Made by a program: the position numbers and the translations under genes. From contig CP114489.1 of NCBI GenBank assembly GCA_027186245.1, positions 10,795,501 through 10,859,500 of the forward strand: DNA of 64,000 bases, given 5' to 3'. The notes under the pieces were generated by a model that saw only the letters and a program-made list of their open reading frames with translations, was not told the DNA's origin and did not search any database. This DNA comes from Coriaria nepalensis. Its lineage: Eukaryota; Streptophyta; Magnoliopsida; Cucurbitales; Coriariaceae. Position 1 is the stretch's first letter. The number at the start of each line of letters is the position of its first letter. Shown in pieces: positions 60,967-64,000 of this stretch.

Positions 60967-63900
60967 ATGACGGACAAAGAAACGGTAGCGAAAACTTTCC
61001 GAGTTTTGGTGCATGGAGCGGAGCGGAAGTTTGCTAGGGTTCGAGATGTGCCGGCGTACGGGCGAATTGAGAATCACAACTACTTTCAGAAGGTTTTCAA
61101 GGCTTACATGCGGTTATGGAAATACCAGCAGGAGAACAGAGCCAAGCTCGTTGAGTCCGGTTTGAACCGGTGGGAAATCGGCGAGATCGCGAGCCGGATC
61201 GGTCAACTTTACTTTGACCAGTACATGAGGACTAGCGAGGCAAGGTTTCTGGTTGAAGCGTATGTGTTCTACGAAGCGATTTTGAAGCGAAGGTACTTTG
61301 AGGGATCAAAAGGCACGGGGAAGGATCTGGGATTGAGGTTCAAGGAGTTGAGGTTCTACGCCAGGTTTTTGTTAGTCTCAGTGATTTTGAACCTCACGGA
61401 CATGGTCAAAGTTCTCACAGAGCGATTTAAATCCCTTGTTGACGACAGCAAGGGTAATTTTACGGTACTATCTCATTTGCCCAGCAATTGGAATCCAATT
61501 ACTTGCAACTAATGCTTTTATTTTTATTTTATGCTTTCTTAATAATTGGTTTAGGCCTTCTAATGTGATAACAAGGAATTTGTTTGTTGTATTGCCCAGA
61601 AATTCAGATATTCGGTCCAAATATCCACTCTGGTCCATAAAAACAGTACCTTCAGTTTTGATTCATTCATTTTTTAAATTAAAATTCGAAATCGCCATGC
61701 CCTGAGAAATGGAAAACATAGTTGCATACAACTTAGCTTTGTGGGTATTTCTGTTGCTTGAGATGTTGGGCCATGGAGTTTGGAGGATTTTTAATGTTTG
61801 GGAACACCCGAACAAGTATATGGTAAATCGAGTGTTTAACTGTATCTTAGATGGAAATATTGATTTCTCAATAACCTCTTCTGAGGATGCTTATTTGGTT
61901 TGCATATATAGTATTTTCTTTCTACAGACAATAGTTTCATATAGAACTTTCAGTGAGTACTCTCGTGATGTGGTTATTTGAATTACTGCCTTTCAGAGTA
62001 CTGATCATAAAGAATGGAGGTTAGTGGTACAAGAAGTTGTGCGCTTTGTAGGAGTAGATACAGCGTTTATGAATGTGAGACCTTTGCGTTACTGTGTTAC
62101 TCTTGATTCTCATCCCGCTTCAATTCCGTATGTTGCTCGTTTTCATGCTAAGAAGATTCTTAAATTCCATGATGCCTTACTAACAAGCTACCACCGGAAT
62201 GAGGTAGGTGGATCACTGATCTATGAAGTTAGTTCATTTTAAGTTCAGGGTTAGAAAATTACCCTGCAGGGATGGATTAGTTTATTGGTTCCCATATTTT
62301 TGTTGCCATTTTCAGGTTAAATTTGCAGAGATTACTTTGAACACCTATAGAATGTTGCAATGTCTGGAATGGGAGCCTAGTGGATCCTTCCTACAAAAGC
62401 ATCAAGTTGAGTCTAATGGAAATGGTACTTCTCTTGACCAATCTGGTGCTTCTGGACTAATCGATATGCACTTGGCTGTGGATATGACCGATACATCTGC
62501 ACCTCTAAATCCAAGGAAAGCTATTCTTTATCGGCCTTCTGTGACACATATAATAGCTGTAAGTTACTAAGTTTGATCAATGATAATTAGAACTCTTAAG
62601 TTTGATACCTGGGCATTCTATTTGTTGTGCTTTTATGGTTTGCTCTAGTATCTGTATCATTCAACTATTTGAACTGTTTAAGATTTTACTATCAACTTGA
62701 AGCATATATTACTGTTAGGTCTCTCTGTTGGGTATTTTATGCATAGTCCTTCCTTTGGTTTGAGTTGGATATGCATGTATTGGTTACTGTGTACATATTT
62801 TAAACCCCGTCACTAAAGCTAATGTTTTGAAAATGCAATTTGGTTATTGTTCTTCGTTGCTTGCTTCAAAGTTGGTTTTTCCACAACAAATTCCTCTGCC
62901 AAACTGTATTGGCTGGCATATCACAGTATGCTAGGTAGCTTGAATGCAAGTAATGAAGCGTGACTGTCTAGAAATCCTGACGTTGATGCAGATTATGGCA
63001 ACAATTTGTGAGCAGCTTCCTCCAGATAGTATAATGTTAATATATCTAGCAGCAGCAGCAGGTGAATTTCTTTTTTTTTTTCCTTGTTATAACGTAAGTT
63101 TCATGGTTTTTTTTCTTGCCAATCTGGAGTAGTTGACCTCGTAAACCAAACTAATCACCCAGGGAAAGATGGTCATAGTGGTCTTAGTGCTGGAATGGAA
63201 AGTGTTGGAGGATCTAAGAGATTTTCTAAAACCAAAATCATTTGTCAAAGCACTCAACAGCCATGTAATTCTAATTCGGAATCTTGTCCTAATAAGGCTA
63301 GCTCAAGTGGTCTTTATGATGATTACCTGGGGTTCGGGCCTAGAGGAAATGGAGGTTGGTCCCACTTGATATAATTTCGGTGTGTGTCATTTTAACAATG
63401 AAGTATAAAGGCAGAGAAATGTAATTATCAGTTACGGATTAATTTAGAATGGGTTAGTCGAGTAGGGATTATAAACCATATTTCTATCGTTTGGATTCAG
63501 GTTTGAACATTCTCTACCCGGGTGATATAGTTCCTTTCACACGGAGGCCTTTGTTCTTGATTATCGACAGCGACAATAGCCATGCATTCAAGGCAGGTTT
63601 GTTAGAGCTTAAGTTATTTATGTTACTTCTATACTAGATTGGTTTCGGTAGCAAGTTCTTAATGTGAAACACTTCCACCCAATGAATTAGCTTGATGTTA
63701 TCTTCTAGGATGAAGCACTTTCTACTTCCTAGAAGATCCTAATGCTCATTTATATGTGTGAATCAGTTGACTCTGTTTGATTGGAACAAGTAAAAAACTA
63801 TTAGAAAGAGTCTTAACATATATGACATCTTAATAAGAGGAGGATTATTTGCAGGTTCTACATGGTGCAGAAAGAGGAGAAACTGCTGCTCTTCTTCTTT

Positions 63901-64000
63901 CGCATTTAAAGCCAGCATTCAAGAACCCATCTGGTGTTGACCTAACTCAAACCGGAAGTCAATTCACTTTTTTCTTGACTTCCCCCCTACCTGCATTCTG
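60967..64000 (+). CDS. SCAI-like protein (DUF3550/UPF0682), 5' part; continues past the window
   Basis: Seven exons seen: 60967-61464, 61997-62203, 62316-62558, 62992-63061, 63163-63354, 63501-63592 and 63855-64000 (incomplete). The protein starts MTDKETVAKTFRVLV. It contains FQKVFKAYMRLWKYQQENR, EIASRIGQLYFDQYMRTSE, FVEAYVFYEAIL-type, HKEWRLVVQEVVRF, LRYCVTLDSHPASIPYVARF, RPSVTHIIA, GDIVPFTRRPLFLIIDSDNS and HLKPAFKNPSG segments, matching plant SCAI homologues. SCAI in animals is a nuclear cofactor that represses MRTF/SRF transcription and acts in DNA repair; the plant role is unclear. Exon 1 ends at ACG with GTACTA as donor, chosen because it preserves frame and family length. The intron after 63592 uses a GC donor. 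Confidence 0.9.

Overview
The window is plant nuclear DNA, almost certainly from a eudicot. It is AT-rich and has GT-AG introns. The families present are plant-specific or plant-typical: ZF-HD and HD-Zip I homeodomain proteins, ATL RING-H2 ligases, a classical arabinogalactan protein, a GEM-like GRAM protein and a GH5 glucanase with a fascin-like domain. It also carries LTR retrotransposons with plant-type primer sites. I could not name the species.

Layout. 1-12 kb: a zinc-finger homeodomain gene (minus, 2.1-3.0 kb), then about 7 kb of AT-rich non-coding DNA, then a four-exon GEM-like gene (minus, 9.9-11.8 kb). 12-16 kb: intergenic DNA and an intact arabinogalactan-protein gene (plus). 16.7-23.9 kb is a decayed island. 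It holds a frameshifted MATE transporter pseudogene with a complete Ty1/copia element (17703-22666, TSD AATGA) in one of its introns, a DUF4283-like retroelement scrap, an antisense pectate lyase pseudogene, and a second copy of one MATE exon. 24.7-31.8 kb: three minus-strand genes, namely an ATL RING-H2 gene, a nine-exon GH5 exo-beta-1,3-glucosidase and a second ATL RING-H2 gene whose first codons look frameshifted. 35.3-37.0 kb: an HD-Zip I gene (plus) whose leader holds several upstream AUGs, one of them a minimal AUG-UAA. 37.7-45 kb is transposon debris: an LTR-like segment, a minus-strand Ty3/gypsy gag with a primer-site remnant, and a DUF1985-like fragment. 47.3 kb: a small CxxH/CxxC protein gene. 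48.3-53.2 kb: a fourteen-exon LMBR1-family membrane protein gene (minus). 54.1-58.8 kb: a heavily deleted Ty3/gypsy element that keeps gag, protease and an antisense ORF typical of the Tat lineage; it is bracketed by an unusual ~92-bp direct repeat. 61 kb to the end: the 5' part of a SCAI-like (DUF3550/UPF0682) gene, including an apparent GC-AG intron.

The genes are ordinary single-copy plant genes and form no operon-like unit. Two ATL ligases and a wall glucanase lie side by side, but nothing in the sequence shows that they act together. I found no convincing novel multi-gene system. The most testable unusual signals are the AUG-UAA/uORF leader of the HD-Zip gene, the direct repeat around the Tat-like element, the duplicated MATE exon around the copia/pectate-lyase island, and the GC-AG intron in the SCAI-like gene. 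Exon boundaries were set by hand from splice dinucleotides and reading frame. No database search was run.
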